The position numbers and the translations under genes were made by a program. From assembly GCA_910588145.1 (NCBI GenBank), contig CAJUPO010000005.1, positions 1 to 64,000 on the forward strand: a stretch of 64,000 bases of DNA, written 5' to 3'. Below are positions 63,048 through 64,000 of the stretch, piece by piece. Below the pieces are notes generated by a model, which saw only the letters and a program-made list of their open reading frames with translations, was not told the DNA's origin and did not search any database. Position 1 is the first letter of the stretch, and every line of letters starts with the position of its first letter. Origin of the DNA: an uncultured Oscillospiraceae bacterium. GTDB taxonomy: Bacteria; Bacillota; Clostridia; Oscillospirales; Ruminococcaceae.

Positions 63048-63086
63048 AAAACCGTATGAAGTAAAAAGAATTCTTCATACGGTTTT
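63048..63086 (+). terminator. Terminator of the LPxTG operon
   Basis: A 14-bp perfect stem, 63048-63061 with 63073-63086, with a T-run. Confidence 0.88.
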
Positions 63087-63117
63087 TTGTATTACTGCAG
63101 TATATATGTTAAATATA

Positions 63118-63157
63118 TAAACGTCTGAAATATAGAAGTTTCAGACGTTTATTTTTT
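63118..63157. terminator. Second stem-loop terminator
   Basis: A 13-bp perfect stem, 63118-63130 with 63139-63151, followed by a T-run. Confidence 0.75.
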
Positions 63158-63411
63158 TAGTTTAATTTGTTTGTATAATATTAACAAACGAAAAGATTTA
63201 ATTATATGAAATTGTACAAAAGTTGAATATAAAATTGTTGATAGTACTAAATAATATTGACAAATTATGGCGTAGTTAGTATAATAAAAATATATTATAA
63301 AACTAAATGGTGCTATATGCAGTTATAATTAGTATATACTTATTTATGATGATATTAGTCGAATTTGGGTTGAACTATTGAAAATTGTGTTGTTATTTAT
63401 ACTTAACAAAT

Positions 63412-63447
63412 AAAAACGTCTTTTGTAGTAATACAAAAGACGTTTTT
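63412..63447. terminator. Bidirectional terminator facing the minus-strand gene
   Basis: A 16-bp perfect stem, 63412-63427 with 63432-63447, with A-rich and T-rich arms that work in both directions. It lies 60 bp beyond the stop of the minus-strand gene. Confidence 0.82.
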
Positions 63448-63507
63448 AACTATAACTTTAAATATTCGATAAATCTTTAAAAATGTAATTTTTAAGTGTT
63501 AGAAAAA

Positions 63508-64000
63508 TTAACTTACCTTTTTCCATACAGCAGAAATAATTATTTTTTCTCCGTTCAAAAGTGCTGGAATTGTAAGTGAATCCCCAGGAAGATACTTATT
63601 ACCGTCATATTTCCAGTAAGAAAATTCGTATCCCTCTTTTTCAAATGTACATTCTGGTATTATAAAATTCTCCCCGCAAGTAACTTTAATATCATATTTA
63701 TCAAGTAATTTTCCGTTGTTAGCAAACATTGTTACATTATATGATGCAGGAGCCCAGATGGCAGTAAATGTTATATCATCGTCAGGCAGTTTAATTTTTT
63801 CATTTGGACTATAAATACTTCCGTCCAAAGATGACTGCCAGCCTGTTATAGTATAGCCTTTTCTTGTAATTTTATCAGAACCTGGTAAGTAGTAAGTTAT
63901 ACTTTCAGTTGAAGTATACGTATAGCTTTGCGCTCCAGTGAAATCCTCAAAATCTCCTCCGAAGAAAGTTACCTTAATTGATTTTATCCATTGCGGTGTT
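63508..64000 (-). CDS. Surface repeat protein, 5' end beyond the window
   Basis: The minus-strand frame is open to the window edge (about 163 residues visible) and ends at 63508. It contains InlB B-repeat / Listeria-Bacteroides (Flg_new) type units: K-G-Y-T-I-T-G-W-Q, then F-T-A-I-W-A-P, then E-G-Y-E-F-S-Y-W and I-I-S-A-V-W-K. Such repeats occur in secreted or wall-bound proteins. The visible end has no LPxTG. The TTG at 63828 is not the start, because the repeat pattern continues upstream. Confidence 0.78.
   Translation of the reverse strand, partial: TPQWIKSIKVTFFGGDFEDFTGAQSYTYTSTESITYYLPGSDKITRKGYTITGWQSSLDGSIYSPNEKIKLPDDDITFTAIWAPASYNVTMFANNGKLLDKYDIKVTCGENFIIPECTFEKEGYEFSYWKYDGNKYLPGDSLTIPALLNGEKIIISAVWKKVS

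Larger units (their letters stand above)
62993..63507. other. Gene-free region with three strong stem-loops
   Basis: Three perfect stem-loops lie within 400 bp: 63048-63086, 63118-63157 and 63412-63447, annotated separately. The AT-rich DNA between them shows no gene. It separates the surface-protein operon from a convergent minus-strand gene. Confidence 0.6.

Overview
The window looks like chromosomal DNA of an AT-rich, spore-forming clostridium of the Ruminococcus/Oscillospiraceae type. The evidence is a complete spoIIIAA-AH operon, a phenylalanine T-box, clostridial gene order around nusB-xseAB-ispA-dxs-tlyA-nadK-argR-recN, LPxTG surface proteins, and secreted proteins with type I dockerin repeats typical of cellulosome-bearing ruminococci. 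The genus is an inference from protein content; there is no rRNA gene here.

Layout. 1-4.7 kb: a hairpin-rich segment, then a lipoprotein/ABC-exporter operon behind a LytTR-like direct repeat. 4.9-14.2 kb: an accessory island of small immunity-like genes (SUKH/Smi1-Knr4 family and unrecognised families), truncated toxin fragments, recurring 102-, 154- and 179-bp repeats, and an intact 1271-aa RTX protein. The RTX protein has a variable N-terminal domain and an immunity-like gene directly upstream. The remnant of a C39-type (HlyB-like) secretion ATPase follows it. 14.2-15.5 kb: decayed phage genes (XRE, BRO antirepressor). 15.6-19.1 kb: a dockerin cluster (a double-dockerin protein, two cohesin-like/dockerin proteins, an LRR-transglutaminase-dockerin protein). 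19.3-20.8 kb: antirepressor and sigma-factor fragments and another SUKH cassette. 21.0-51.5 kb: housekeeping core: spoIIIA operon, asp23-like, nusB, a Kae1-like gene, xseAB, ispA, dxs, tlyA, nadK, argR, recN, dnaD- and dnaI-like genes, a divergent parE/parC pair, nnr, and T-box-controlled pheST. 51.7-55 kb: tRNA-Gln, antirepressor debris and a second, partly decayed copy of the dockerin cluster. 55.3-63 kb: a second LytTR-like promoter, a 1625-aa secreted protein (cellulose-binding-like modules, vWA-like, metzincin-like protease, BspA leucine-rich repeats) and two LPxTG-anchored LRR proteins made by tandem duplication. 63.5 kb to the end: a partial repeat protein on the minus strand.

The most interesting system is at 4.9-14.2 kb. 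Two toxin modules share a near-identical leader upstream and a near-identical linker downstream, while the immunity gene and the N-terminal toxin domain between them differ. Only the downstream module is joined to the RTX carrier; the upstream one is a displaced, truncated copy. This is the mirror image of Rhs/CDI orphan arrays, with the variable tip at the N terminus, immunity upstream and displaced modules promoter-proximal. Both N-terminal domains have a pattern that may represent a distant NAD-degrading (ADP-ribosyl cyclase or ART-like) fold; this is inference.

Other points: an exact 982-bp tandem duplication that adds a second parC 3' end; two identically organised promoters with 21-bp-spaced LytTR-like repeats more than 54 kb apart; and homopolymer frameshifts in two small immunity-island genes, which could be real decay, phase variation or sequencing error.
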